A DNA stretch of 64,000 bases from Aegilops tauschii subsp. strangulata (Eukaryota > Streptophyta > Magnoliopsida > Poales > Poaceae), in the NCBI RefSeq assembly GCF_002575655.3, contig NC_053037.3, positions 139,573,207 to 139,637,206 on the forward strand. Direction: 5' to 3'. How positions within the stretch are numbered: position 1 is the first letter of the stretch; every line of letters begins with the position of its first letter. Under the pieces are notes generated by a model that saw nothing but the letters and a program-made list of their open reading frames with translations, was not told where the DNA came from and did no database searches. Positions 1-10,760 of this stretch are shown in pieces. Both the position numbers and the translations under genes were made by a program.

Positions 1-145
1 ACCCTCTCTCAATTTGGAAAGTAGCACATCAGAGAAATCCGTTCCCGTGATGCCTACACCAACCAGAGAGGAAGCTAATGATGATGATCATGAAACTTCA
101 GATCAAGTTACTACTGGACCTCGTAGGTCGAACAGAGCATGTTCC
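1..145 (+). pseudogene. Angela-like copia polyprotein fragment, left piece (plus-strand element)
   Basis: Translation of the plus strand from base 2 gives a serine- and acid-rich linker between integrase and reverse transcriptase, with motifs VPVMPTP, DDDHETSDQV and RRSNRA. The same linker is found on the minus strand at 2162-2377 in the second copia element. The reading frame is cut at 145 and resumes at 7513 (AREWYGNPVL motif), which shows that the element at 146-7512 was inserted into it. The 5' part of this copia element lies outside the window. Confidence 0.85.
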
Positions 146-1907
146 TGTTGGGGAACGTAGTATTAAAAAAAATTACCTATGATCACGCAAGATCTATCTA
201 GGAGAAGCATAGCAACGAGATGGGAGAGTGTGTCCATGTACCCTCATAGACTGAAAGCAGAAGCGTTTAGTAACGCGGTTGATGTAGTCGAACGTCTTCA
301 CGATCCAACCGATCCAAGTACCGAACGCACGACACCTCCGCGATCTGCACACGTTCAGCTCGGTGACGTCCCTCGAACTCTTGATCCAGTTGAGGACGAG
401 GGAGAGTTTCATCAGCACGACGGTGTGGTGACGGTGATGGTGAAGTGATCCGCGCAGGGCTTCACCTAAGCACTACGTGAATATGACCAGAGGCGTAAAC
501 TGTGGAGGGGGGGGGGGGGGCGCCGCACACGGCTAACAATGTTTGTTGTGTGTTCTAGCGGTGCCCCCTTCATATATATAGGTTGGAGGGGAGCAGAGGC
601 AGCCAAGGGGGCGCCCCAAGTAGGAGGAATCCTACTTGGGCGCCTCCCAAGTCGGCCTCCCCCCTTTCCTATTCCTATTCGGAGGGGGGAAGGAAAGAGG
701 GGAGAGGGGAAAGGAAGGGGGAATCCTATCCCCTCTATTTCCTTTCCTCCTCCCCTTTTCCTTTCTCCACTTAGATCAGCCCATATGGGGGCGCACCAGC
801 CCACAAGGGGCTGGTCTGTCCTGCCCTAGGCCCAATAAGGCCCATATCTTTGCCGGGGGTGCCCGGAACCCCTTCCGGTGACCCGACACGTACCCGGTAC
901 CCGCGGAACACTTCCGGTGTCCGAATACTATCGTACTATATATGAATCTTTGCCTCTCGACCATTTCGAGACTCCTCGTCATGTCCGTGATCTCATCCGG
1001 GACTCTGAACTACATTCGGTCACCAAATCACATAACTCATATAATACAAAATTGTCATCAAACATTAAGCGTGCGGACCCTACGGGTTCGAAAACTATGT
1101 AGACATGACCGAGACTCATCTCCGGTCAATAACCAATAGCGGAACCTGGATGCTCATATTGGCTCCTACATTTTCTACGAAGATCTTTATCGGCCAAACC
1201 GCATAACAACATACATTATTCCCTTTGTCATCGGTATGTTACTTGCCCGAGATTCCATCGTCGGTATCATCATACCTACTTCAATCTCGTTACCGGCAAG
1301 TCCCTTTACTCGTTTTGTAATGCATCATCCCGTAACTAACTCATTAGTCACATTGCTTGCAAGGCTTATAGTGATGTGCATTACCAAGAGGGCCCAGAGA
1401 TACCTCTCCGACAATCGGAGTGACAGATCCTAATCTTGATCTATGCCAACTCAACAAACACCATCGGAGACACCTGTAGAGCATCTTTATCATCACCCAG
1501 TTACGTTGTGACGTTTGATAGCACACTAAGTGTTCCTCCAGTATTCGAGAGTTGCATAATCTCATAGTTGGAGGAACATGTATAAGTCATGAAGAAAGCA
1601 ATAGCAATAAACTAAACGATCATTATGCCAAGCTAACGGATGGGCCTTGTCCATCACATCATTCTCCTAATGATGTGATCCCGTTCATCAAATGACAACA
1701 CATGTCTATGGTCAGGAAACTTAACCATCTTTGATTAACGAGCTAGTCTAGTAGAGGCATACTAGGGACACTTTGTTTTGTCTATGTATTCACACATGTA
1801 TCAAGTTTCCGGTTAATACAATTCTAGCATGAATAATAAACATTTATCATGATATAAGGAAATATAAATAACAACTTTATTATTGCCTCTAGGGCATATT
1901 TCCTCCA
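146..1907 (-). repeat. 3' LTR of the minus-strand Angela-like element
   Basis: Nearly identical to 5758-7512 along its whole length, in direct orientation. Differences are point changes and a longer G homopolymer (12 G, near 507-520). The purine-rich tract GCAAGTGGGAGAC, read on the minus strand, lies directly outside at 1908-1920. ORFs inside the LTR, such as 179-448, are not genes. Confidence 0.92.
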
Positions 1908-2024
1908 GTCTCCCACTTGCACTAGAGTCAATAATGTAGTTCACATCGCCATGTGATTTAACACCAATAGTTCACATCACCATGTGATTAGTTCACATCG
2001 CCATGTGACTAATACCCAAAGGGC
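1908..2024 (-). repeat. Copia 3' leader: purine tract plus three near-palindromic repeats
   Basis: After the purine tract, three copies of a near-palindrome (CACATCGCCATGTG type) follow at about 1944, 1975 and 1993. The plus-strand copia element has four copies of the same motif at 17408-17535 beside its own 3' LTR, so this is a family character of the 3' untranslated region. Confidence 0.7.
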
Positions 2025-4478
2025 AAGTCAATCAAAGTCCACACTTTGTTCTCATACATGGATCCCATCTCAGATTTCATGGCCTGAAGCCATTTTGCGG
2101 AATCTAGGCTCATCATCGCTTACTCATAGTTCATAGGTTCATCATGGTCTATTAACATGACTTACAGAACAGGATTACTGTACCACTCTGGTGCGGTTCG
2201 TACTCTGGTTGACCTACGAGGTTCGGTAGTAACTTGATCTGAAGTTTCATGATCATCATCATTAACTTCCTCACTAATTGGTGTAGGCATCACTGGAACT
2301 GATTTCAGTGATGAGCTACTTTCCAATTCGAGAGAAGGTACAATTACCTCATCAAGTTCTACTTTCCTCCCACTCACTTCTTTCGAGAGAAACTCCTTCT
2401 CTAGAAAGGATCCACTCTTAGCAATAAAGATCTTGCCTTCGGATCTGTGATAGAAGGTGTACCCAACAGTTTCTTTTTGGGTATCCTATGAAGACGCACT
2501 TCTCCGATTTGGGTTCGAGCTTATCAGGTTGAAACTTTTTCACATAAGCATCACCACCCCAAACTTTAAGAAATGACATCTTAGGTTTCTTGCCAAACCA
2601 CAGTTCATATGGTGTCATCTCAACGGAGTTAGATGGTGCCCTATTTAACGTGAATGTAGCTGTCTCTAATGCATAACCCTGAAACAATAGTGGTAATTCG
2701 GTAAGAGACATCATAGATTGCACCATATCTCTAATAAAGTACGATTATGACGTTCAGACACACCATTACGCTGTGGTGTTCCAGGTGGCGTGAGTTACGA
2801 AACTATTCCACGTTGTTTCAAACGAAGACCAAACTCGTAACTCAAATATTCGTTTCTGCGATCAGATCATAGAAACTTTATTTTCTTGTTACAATGATTT
2901 TCTAATTCACTCTGAAATTCTTTGAACTTTTCAAATGTTTCAGACTTATGTTTCATCAAGTAGATATACCCATATCTGCTCAAATCATCTGTGAAGGTCA
3001 GAAAATAACAATACCGCCGCGAGCCTCAACACTCATTGGACCGCACACATCAGTATGTATTATTTCCAACAAGTCTGTTGCTCGCTCCATTGTTCCGGAG
3101 AACGGAGTCTTAGTCATCTTGCCCATGAGGCATGGTTCGCAAGCATCAAGTGATTCATAATCAAGTGATTCCAAAAGCCCATCAGTATGGAGTTTCTTCA
3201 TGCCCTTTACACCAATATGACCTAAACGGCAGTGCCACAAATAAGTTGCACTATCATCATTAACTTTGCATCTTTTGGCATCAATATTATGTGTATTACT
3301 GTGATCGAGATTCAGTAAACCATTTACATTGGATGTAAGACCATAGAAGGTTTTATTCATGTAAACAGAATAACAATTATTCTGATATAAATGAATAATT
3401 GTATCGCAATAAACATGATCCAATCATATTTATGCTCAACGCAAACACGAAATAACATTTATTTAGTTCCAATACTAATCCCGAATAAAAAAGGGAGTGT
3501 GCGATGTTGATCTTATCAACCTTGGAATCACTTCAAAAACACACATTGTCACCTCGCCCTTAACTAGTCTCTGTTTATTTTGCAACTCCCGTTTCGAGTT
3601 ACTACTCTTAGCAACTGAACCAGTATCAAATACCGAGGGGTTGCTATAAACACTAGTAAAGTACACATCAATAACATGTATATCAAATATACCTTTGTTC
3701 ACTTTGCCATCCTTCTTATCCGCCAAATATTTGGGGCAGTTCCGCTTCCAGTGACCATTTCCTTCGCAGTAGAAGCACTCGGTTTTAGGCTTGGTTCTAG
3801 CTTTGGGCTTTTTTACGGGAGTGGCAACTTGCTTGCCATTCTTCTTGAAGTTCCCTTTCTTTCCCTTGCCCTTTTACTTGAAACTAGTGGTCTTGTCAAC
3901 CATCAACATTTGATGCTTTTCTTGATTTCTAACTTCGTCGATTTCAGCATCACGAAGATCTCGGGAATCGTTTTCGTCATCCCTTGCATATTATAGTTCA
4001 TCACGTAGTTCCAGTAACTTGGTGATAGTGACTAGAGAACTCTATCAATCACTATCTTATCTGGAAGATTAACTCCCACTTGATTCAAGCGATTGTAGTA
4101 CTCAGACATTCTGAGCACATGCTCACTGGTTGAGCCATTCTCCTCCATCTTGTAGGCAAAGTACTTGTCAGAGGTCTCATACCTCTCGACTCGGGCATGA
4201 GTCTGAAATACCAATTTCAGCTCTTGGAACATCTTATATGCTCCGTGGCATTCAAAACATTTTTGAAGTCCCGGTTCTAAGCCGTAAAGCATGGTGCACT
4301 AAACTATCAAGTAGTCATCATACTGAGCTTGCCAAACGTTCATAACATCTGCATCTGCTCCTGCAATAGGTCCGTCACCTAGCGGTGCATCAAGGACAAA
4401 ATTCTTCTGTGCAGCAATGAGGATAATCCTCAGATCATGGATCTAGTCTGCATCATTGCTACTATCATCTTTCAACAT
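2025..4478 (-). pseudogene. Broken copia gag-pol polyprotein (gag, zinc knuckle, protease, integrase), RT deleted
   Basis: On the minus strand, from about 4478 downwards, fragments appear in copia order. Gag is at 4478-4032. A CCHC zinc knuckle of CX2CX4HX4C form (CFYCEGNGHWKRNC) is near 3735-3785. A protease-like motif VFDTGSV is near 3630. The GAG-pre-integrase region with HCRLGH and DVCGPM motifs is at 3423-2998. Integrase and its C-terminal part (TPYELWFGKKP, FIGYP) are at about 2990-2418, and the acidic linker is at 2377-2162. Many frameshifts and stops separate them. The frame reaches the start of the reverse transcriptase region (MGSMYEN, WTLIDLP) and then jumps straight to the 3' untranslated repeats near 2018-2024, so the RT and RNase H domains are gone. 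The element cannot supply its own reverse transcriptase. Confidence 0.88.
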
Positions 4479-5743
4479 AGTTTTTCTCTAGGAACATATC
4501 AAAAATAAACGGGGAACTACATCGCGAGCTATTGATCTACAACATAGTTATGCAAATACTACCAAGACTAAGTTCATGATAAATTAAAGTTCAGTTAATC
4601 ATATTACTTAAGAACTCCCACTTAGATATCTCTCTAATCATCTAAGTGATCACGTGATCCATATCAAATAAACCATGTCCGATCATCACGTGAGATGGAG
4701 TAGTTTTCAATGGTGAACATCACTATGTTGATCATATCTACTATATGATTCACGCTCGACCTTTCGGTCTCAGTGTCCCGAGGCCATATTTGCATATGCT
4801 AGGCTCGTCAAGTTTAACCCAAGTATTCTGCGTGTGCAAAACTGGCTTGCACCTGTTGTATGTGAACGTAGAGCTTATCACACCCGATCATCACGTGGTG
4901 TCTCGGCACGACGAACTGTCGCAACGGTGCATACTCAGGGAGAACACTTGTACCTTGAAATTTAGTGAGAGATCATCTTATAATACTACCGCCGTACTAA
5001 GCAAAATAAAATGCATAAAAAGATAAACATCACATGCAATCAAATAAGTGATATGATATGGCCATCATCATATTGTGCCTTTGATCTCCATCTCCAAAGC
5101 ACCGTCATGATCACCATCATCACCGGCTTGACACCTTGATCTCCATCGAAGCATCGTTGTCATCTCGCCAACTATTGCTTCTACGACTATCGCTACCGCT
5201 TAGTGATAAAGTAAAGCAATTACATGGCGATTGCATTTCATACAATAAAGCGACAACCATATGGCTCCTGCCAGTTGCCGATAACTGTTACAAAACATGA
5301 TCATCTCATACAACAAGTTATATATCATCACGTCTTGACTATATCACATCACAGCAAGCCCTGCAAAAACAAGTTAGACGTCCTCTACTTTGTTTTTGCA
5401 AGTTTTACGTGGCTGCTACGGGCTTCTAGCAAGAACCGTTCTTACCTACGCATCAAAACCACAACGATTTTTCGTCAAGTGTACTGTTTTAACCTTCAAC
5501 AAGGACCGGGCATAGTCAAACTCGATTCAACTAAAGTTGGAGAAATAGACACCCACTAGCCACCTGTGTGCGAAGCACGGCGGTAGAACCAGTCTCATGA
5601 ACGCGATCATGTAATGTCGGTCTGGGCCGCTTCATCCAACAATACCGCCGAATCAAAGTATGACATGCTGGTAAGCAGTATGACTATTATCGCCCACAAC
5701 TCTTTGTGTTCTACTCGTGCATATAACATCTACGCATAGACCT
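4479..5743 (-). other. Untranslated leader of the minus-strand copia element
   Basis: About 1.26 kb lies between the primer binding site and the first gag codons on the minus strand. It has no convincing long ORF; the plus-strand ORFs at 4745-5026 and 5224-5559 show no recognisable family. A long leader before gag is usual in Angela/BARE-type elements, where it is expected to hold packaging and dimerisation signals. None of those can be assigned by eye. Confidence 0.6.
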
Positions 5744-5756
5744 GGCTCTGATGCCA
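5744..5756 (-). other. Primer binding site (initiator tRNA-Met type) of the minus-strand copia element
   Basis: Read on the minus strand this is TGGCATCAGAGCC, one base from the 5' LTR end. It differs by one base from the TGGTATCAGAGCC pattern complementary to plant initiator tRNA-Met that many copia elements use. Confidence 0.85.
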
Positions 5757-5757
5757 C

Positions 5758-7512
5758 TGTTGGGGAACGTAGTATTTAAAAAAATTTACCTATGATCACG
5801 CAAGATCTATCTAGGAGAAGCATAGCAACAAGAAGGGAGAGTGTGTCCACGTACCCTCGTAGACTGAAAGCGGAAGCGTTTAGTAACGCGGTTGATGTAG
5901 TCGAACGTCTTCGCGATCCAACCGATCCAAGTACCGAACGCACGACACCTCCGCGATCTGCACACGTTCAGCTCGGTGACGTCTCTCAAACTCTTGATCC
6001 AGTTGAGGACGAGGGAGAGTTTCGTCAGCACGACGGCGTGGTGACGGTGATGGTGAAGTGATCCGCGCAGGGCTTCGCCTAAGCACTACGTGAATATGAT
6101 CGGAGGCGTAAACTGTGGAGGGGGGCTCCGCACACGGCTAACAATGTTTGTTGTGTGTTCTAGCGGTGCCCCCCTTCATATATAGAGGTTGGAGGAGAGG
6201 AGAGGCAGCCAAGGGGGCGCCCCAAGTAGGAGGAATCCTACTTGGGCACATCCCAAGTCGGCCTCCCCCCTTTCCTATTCCTATTCGGAGGGGGGAAGGA
6301 AAGAGGGGAGAGGGGAAAGGAAGGGGGAATCCTATCCCCTCTATTTCCTTTCCTCCTCCCCTTTTCCTTTCTCCACTTAGATCATCCCATACGGGGGCGC
6401 ACCAGCCCACAAGGGGCTGGTCTGTCCCGCCCTAGGCCCAATAAGGCCCATACCTTTGCCGGGGGTGCCCGGAACCCCTTCCGGTGACCCGATACGTACC
6501 CGGTACCCGCGGAACACTTCCGGTGTCCGAATACTATCGTCCTATATATGAATATTTGCCTCTCGACCATTTAGAGACTCCTCATTATGTCTGTGATCTC
6601 ATCCGGGACTCCGAACAACATTCGGTCACCAAATCACATAACTCATATAATACAAAATCATCATCGAACGTTAAGCGTGCGGACCCTACGGGTTCGAGAA
6701 CTATGTAGACATGACCGAGACTCATCTCCGGTCAATAACCAATAGTGGAACCTGGATGCTCATATTGGCTCCTACATATTCTACGAAGATCTTTATCGGT
6801 CAAACCACATAACAACATACGTTATTCCCTTTGTCATCGGTATGTTACTTGCCCGAGATTCGATCGTCGGTATCATCATACCTAGTTCAATCTCCTTACC
6901 GGCAAGTCTCTTTACTCGTTCTGTAATGTATCATCCGTAACTAACTCATTAGTCACATTGCTTGCAAGGCTTATAGTGATGTGCATTACCAAGAGGGCCC
7001 AGAGATACCTCTCCGAAACACAGAGTGACAAATCCTAATCTCGATCTATGCCAAATCAACAAACACCATCGGAGACACCTGTAGAGCATCTTTGTGATCA
7101 CCCAGTTACGTTGTGATGTTTGATAGCACACAAGGTGTTCCTCCGGTATTCAGGAGTTGCATAATCTCATAGTTAGAGGAACATGTATAAGTCATGAAGA
7201 AAGCAATAACAATAAACTAAACAATCATTATGCCAAGCTAACAGATGGGTCTTGTCCATCACATCATTCTCCTAATGATGTGATCCCGTTCATCAAATGA
7301 CAACACATGTCTATGGTCAGGAAACTTAACCATCTTTGATTAACGAGCTAGTCTAGTAGAGGCATACTAGGGATTCTTTGTTTTGTCTATGTATTTACAC
7401 ATGTATCAAGTTTCCGGTTAATACAATTCTAGCATGAATAATAAATATTTATCATGATATAAGGAAATATAAATAACAACTTTATTATTGCCTCTAGGGC
7501 ATATTTCCTTCA
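5758..7512 (-). repeat. 5' LTR of the minus-strand Angela-like element
   Basis: Direct repeat of 146-1907. On the minus strand a TATA-like run (CTATATATGAAGG) near 6175-6190 lies in the right part of the LTR to be the promoter. The edge at 7512 is fixed by the target duplication GTTCC at 7513-7517. Confidence 0.92.
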
Positions 7513-7564
7513 GTTCCGCACGAGAGTGGTACGGTAATCCTGTTCTGGAAGTCATGTTACTAGA
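7513..7564 (+). pseudogene. Plus-strand copia polyprotein, resumed fragment
   Basis: The frame left at position 145 continues here after the GTTCC duplication, giving AREWYGNPVLEVMLLDD, the conserved stretch just ahead of the reverse transcriptase. It ends at the LTR of the Athila-type element that starts at 7565. Confidence 0.85.
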
Positions 7565-9117
7565 TGATACGTCTCCAACGTATCTATAATTTTTTATTAT
7601 TCCATGCTATTATATATTCTGTTTTGGATGTTTAATGGGCTTTATTATACACTTTTATATCATTTTTGGGACTAACCTACTAACCGGAGGTCCAGCCCAA
7701 ATTGCTGTTTTTTTGCCTATTTCAGTGTTTCGAAGGAAAAGAATATCAAACGGAGTCCAAACGGAATGAAACCTTCGGGAACGTGATTTTCAGAACAAAC
7801 GTGATCAAGAGGACTTGGAGTGGACGTCAAGCAACCAACGAGGAAGCCAAGAGGTAGGGGGGCGCGCCCTCCACCCTCGTGGGCCCCTCGCTGCTCCACC
7901 GACCTACTTCTTCCTCCTATATATACCTACGTACCCCCAAACCATCAGCAGAGGAGCCAAAACCCTATTTCCACCGCCGCAACCTTCTGTACCCGTGAGA
8001 TCCCATCTTGGGGCCTTTTCCGGCGCTCCGCCAGAGGGGGCATCGATCACGGAGGGCTTCTACATCAACACCCTAGCCTCTCCGATGATCTGTGAGTAGT
8101 TTACCTCAGAACTTTGGGCCCATAGTTATTAGCTAGATGGCTTCTTCTCTCTCTTTGGATCTCAATACAAAGTTCTCCTCGATTCTCTTGGAGATCTATT
8201 CGATGTAATCTTCTTTTGTGGTGTGTTTGTCGAGATCCGATGAATTGTGGGTTTATGATCAAGATTATCTATGAACAATATTTGAATCTTCTCTGAATTC
8301 TTTTATGTATGATTGGTTATCTTTGCAAGTCTCTTCGAATTATCAGTTTGGTTTAGCCTACTAGATTGATCTTTCTTGCAATGGGAGAAGTGCTTAGCTT
8401 TGGGTTCAATCTTGCGGTGCTCGATCCCAGTGACAGTAGGGGAAACGATACGTATTGTATTGTTGCCATCGAGGATAAAAAGATGGGGTTTATATCATAT
8501 TGCATGAGTTTATCCCTCTACATCATGTCATCTTGCTTAAAGCGTTACTCAGTTCTTATGAACTTAATACTCTAGGTGCATGCTGGATAGCGGTCGATGT
8601 GTGGAGTAATAGTAGTAGATGCATGCAGGAGTCGGTCTACTTGTCACGGACGTGATGCATATATACATGACCATACCTAGATATTCTCATAACTATGCTC
8701 AATTCTATCAATTGCTCGGCAGTAATTGGTTCACGCACCGTAATACTGATGCTATCTTGAGAGAAGCCACTAGTGAAACCTATGGCCCCCGGGTCTATTT
8801 TCCATCATATAAGTTTTCAATCTATTTTTATTTTGCAATCTTTACTTTTTAGTCTTTATCATAAAAATACCAAAAATATTATCTTATCATCTCTATCAGA
8901 TCTCACTTTTGCAAGTGGCCGTGAAGGGATTGACAACCCCTTTAGCGCGTTGGTTGCAAGGCTCTTATTTGTTTGTGTAGATGCGTGGGACTTGAGCGTG
9001 GTCTCCTACTGGATTGATACCTTGGTTCCCAAAAACTGAGGGAAATACTTACGCTACTTTACTGCATCACCCTTTCCTCTTCAAGGGAAAAACCAACGCA
9101 GTGCTCAAGAGGTAGCA
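7565..9117 (+). repeat. First LTR of the Athila-type tandem
   Basis: Starts TGATACGTCTCC and ends GGTAGCA. It carries a TATA-like CTATATATACC near 7917-7928. It is very similar to 13567-15133, with only scattered differences plus a short GC-rich deletion (around 7860) relative to the second copy. ORFs inside it, such as 8366-8575, are not genes. Confidence 0.9.
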
Positions 9118-9128
9118 AGAAGGATTTC

Positions 9129-9146
9129 TGGCGCCGTTGCCGGGGA
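9129..9146 (+). other. Primer binding site (tRNA-Asp type), first copy
   Basis: TGGCGCCGTTGCCGGGGA lies 11 bases after the LTR end. This string is complementary to the 3' end of plant tRNA-Asp and is typical of Athila-lineage elements. The same 18 bases recur at 15145-15162. Confidence 0.88.
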
Positions 9147-9366
9147 GTCTACACACAAGTCAAGACATACCAAGTACCCATCACAAACTCTTATCCCTCG
9201 CATTACATTATTTGCCATTTGCCTCTCGTTTTCCTCTCCCCCACTTCACCCTTGCCGTTTTATTCGCCTTCTTTTTCGTTTGCCTTTTTCTCGCCAGCTA
9301 TTGTTTGCTTGTGTTACCATGTGCCTTCTATTTGCTTGCATCTTTGCTTGCTAAAAATCTGTTGAT

Positions 9367-10760
9367 ATAGATCCACTTAAAGTGTTTACTTGGATCATCT
9401 TTGATCCTTATGCGCTCGTGCTGAAACCCCAACTAGCTTAGTTGATGGGAAATCTTTAGATGAGCATGCTCATTTTGTGCGTCATCATTTGTCTGAAAAG
9501 GGGAGACTCTTATGGGATCAAATAAACAGATTGATGTGTTATGCTTGGAATCTTTGTGAAATTTATGATTTTACTTGTTTCTCTGAAAACATTAAGAAAC
9601 ACCTTCCCTACCAATGTGAGTTTAGTGATAATGGAATCGTATCTTCGTATGCTAAGGGTGTTTATAATTACTATGATGTTCAACAAATTGAAGAATTTGT
9701 TGCTTTTAAGGGTGCTTCTGAAAGTGCTTCTTTGATTGAAACATATGATGCTACTCTTTACAAATCTGAAAATTTTGCCATACTTAAATATTGTTATGAT
9801 AATTATGCTTCCAATGCCTATGTTAAACCATATATTGAGGACTCCTTCGCTGTCCAAGAAGAGGCTGATATTTTGCAGGAGTCTACGGAGGAAGAAAATA
9901 ATGATATGCATGAATCTATAGATAATTATGATTCTGATGATTTGATTGAAATATCCCTTGATGAACATGATGCTTGCTATTCTTGTGGCCATGATGCCAA
10001 TATTTATAAATATGAATTTGCTATAGTCCCATATGTTAAACATGAGATCGTTGCTATTGCAGCCATACTTGATAGTTCCTTCGATAAAAAGCATGATTGC
10101 AATGATGTTATTATAAATTCTATTAATGTCAATTGTGTTAATGATATGAAAAACCCTAATCTTGGGGATGCTAAGTTTGCTATGTCTACTACTTGTTGTA
10201 ATGATCATGATTGGGGTGATTTTTCTTATGATCTTGAAAATTTATTTAAGCCCCATGATGAATATGAGATTGATAATAATGTTTGCAATAGTATTGAAAG
10301 TGGGTTTGGAAGAGTGTAAACTTTAGATCCCACATATTTGGATTTTGATCAATCTTATGAAGTTTTTTATAAAAGTGGGTTTGGAGAGGTCATGACTTTA
10401 GCTAATGTTAATCCCACTATTTTGGAAGAGTGTCAACTTTGCATACATGTGGATCGTGTTAAGCATATGTTTTGTGATAGCTATATTGTTGAATTTTCTT
10501 ATGATCCTACGTGTAATTATTATGATAGAGGAAAATATGGTTGTAGAAATTTTCATGTTACTAAATTACCTCTCGTTATGTTGAGATTGCTTTTGTTTCT
10601 TTCCGCTTCCTTGCTTATGCTAGTTTTTGCTTGCCTTATAATTTGTTTGCCTATAAGATGCCTATGCATAGGAAGTATGTTAGACTTAGATGTGTTTGTC
10701 ACGTGTTTTATGATGCTCTCTTTGTGCTTCAATTCTTGTCTTTCTTGTGAGCATCATTGA
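9367..10760 (+). pseudogene. Uncharacterised Athila-associated ORF, copy 1 (broken)
   Basis: This is the counterpart of the ORF that starts MDPLKVFYLD in the second copy. Here the start codon reads ATA and a one-base loss soon after shifts the frame. The long readable part is 9477-10319, stopped by TAA at 10317-10319, and 10338-10760 continues the homology. Visible traits are an acidic middle (EEENNDMHES, DSDDLIEISLDEHD), a CYSCGHD motif, a twice-used SGFG(R/E)V motif, and a strongly hydrophobic C-terminus that could form one or two membrane segments. No gag zinc knuckle, protease, RT or integrase motif is seen. I do not recognise a named family; an env-like role is only a guess. Confidence 0.6.

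Larger units (their letters stand above)
146..7512 (-). mobile_element. Complete Angela/BARE-like copia LTR retrotransposon, minus strand
   Basis: Two LTRs of 1762 and 1755 bp (146-1907 and 5758-7512) bound an internal domain in minus orientation. On the plus strand the element starts TGTTGGGG and ends TTCA, as expected for the reverse complement of TG...CA LTR ends. The flanking 5-bp duplication GTTCC is exact at 141-145 and 7513-7517. A primer binding site sits next to the 5' LTR and a purine tract next to the 3' LTR. The internal domain is short (about 3.85 kb) because the RT/RNase H region is missing. The name Angela rests on the remembered LTR start (GGAAATATGCCCTAGAGG). Confidence 0.93.

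Noticed and set aside
179..1565. ORFs inside the Angela LTRs (also at 5792-7131 and 47019-47942)
   Set aside because: They lie in LTR sequence, recur in each LTR on whichever strand it occupies, and match no protein family.
9510..10208. Minus-strand ORF of 232 codons over the Athila ORF
   Set aside because: It is the antisense shadow of the plus-strand ORF, with Ile/Phe-rich low-complexity content.
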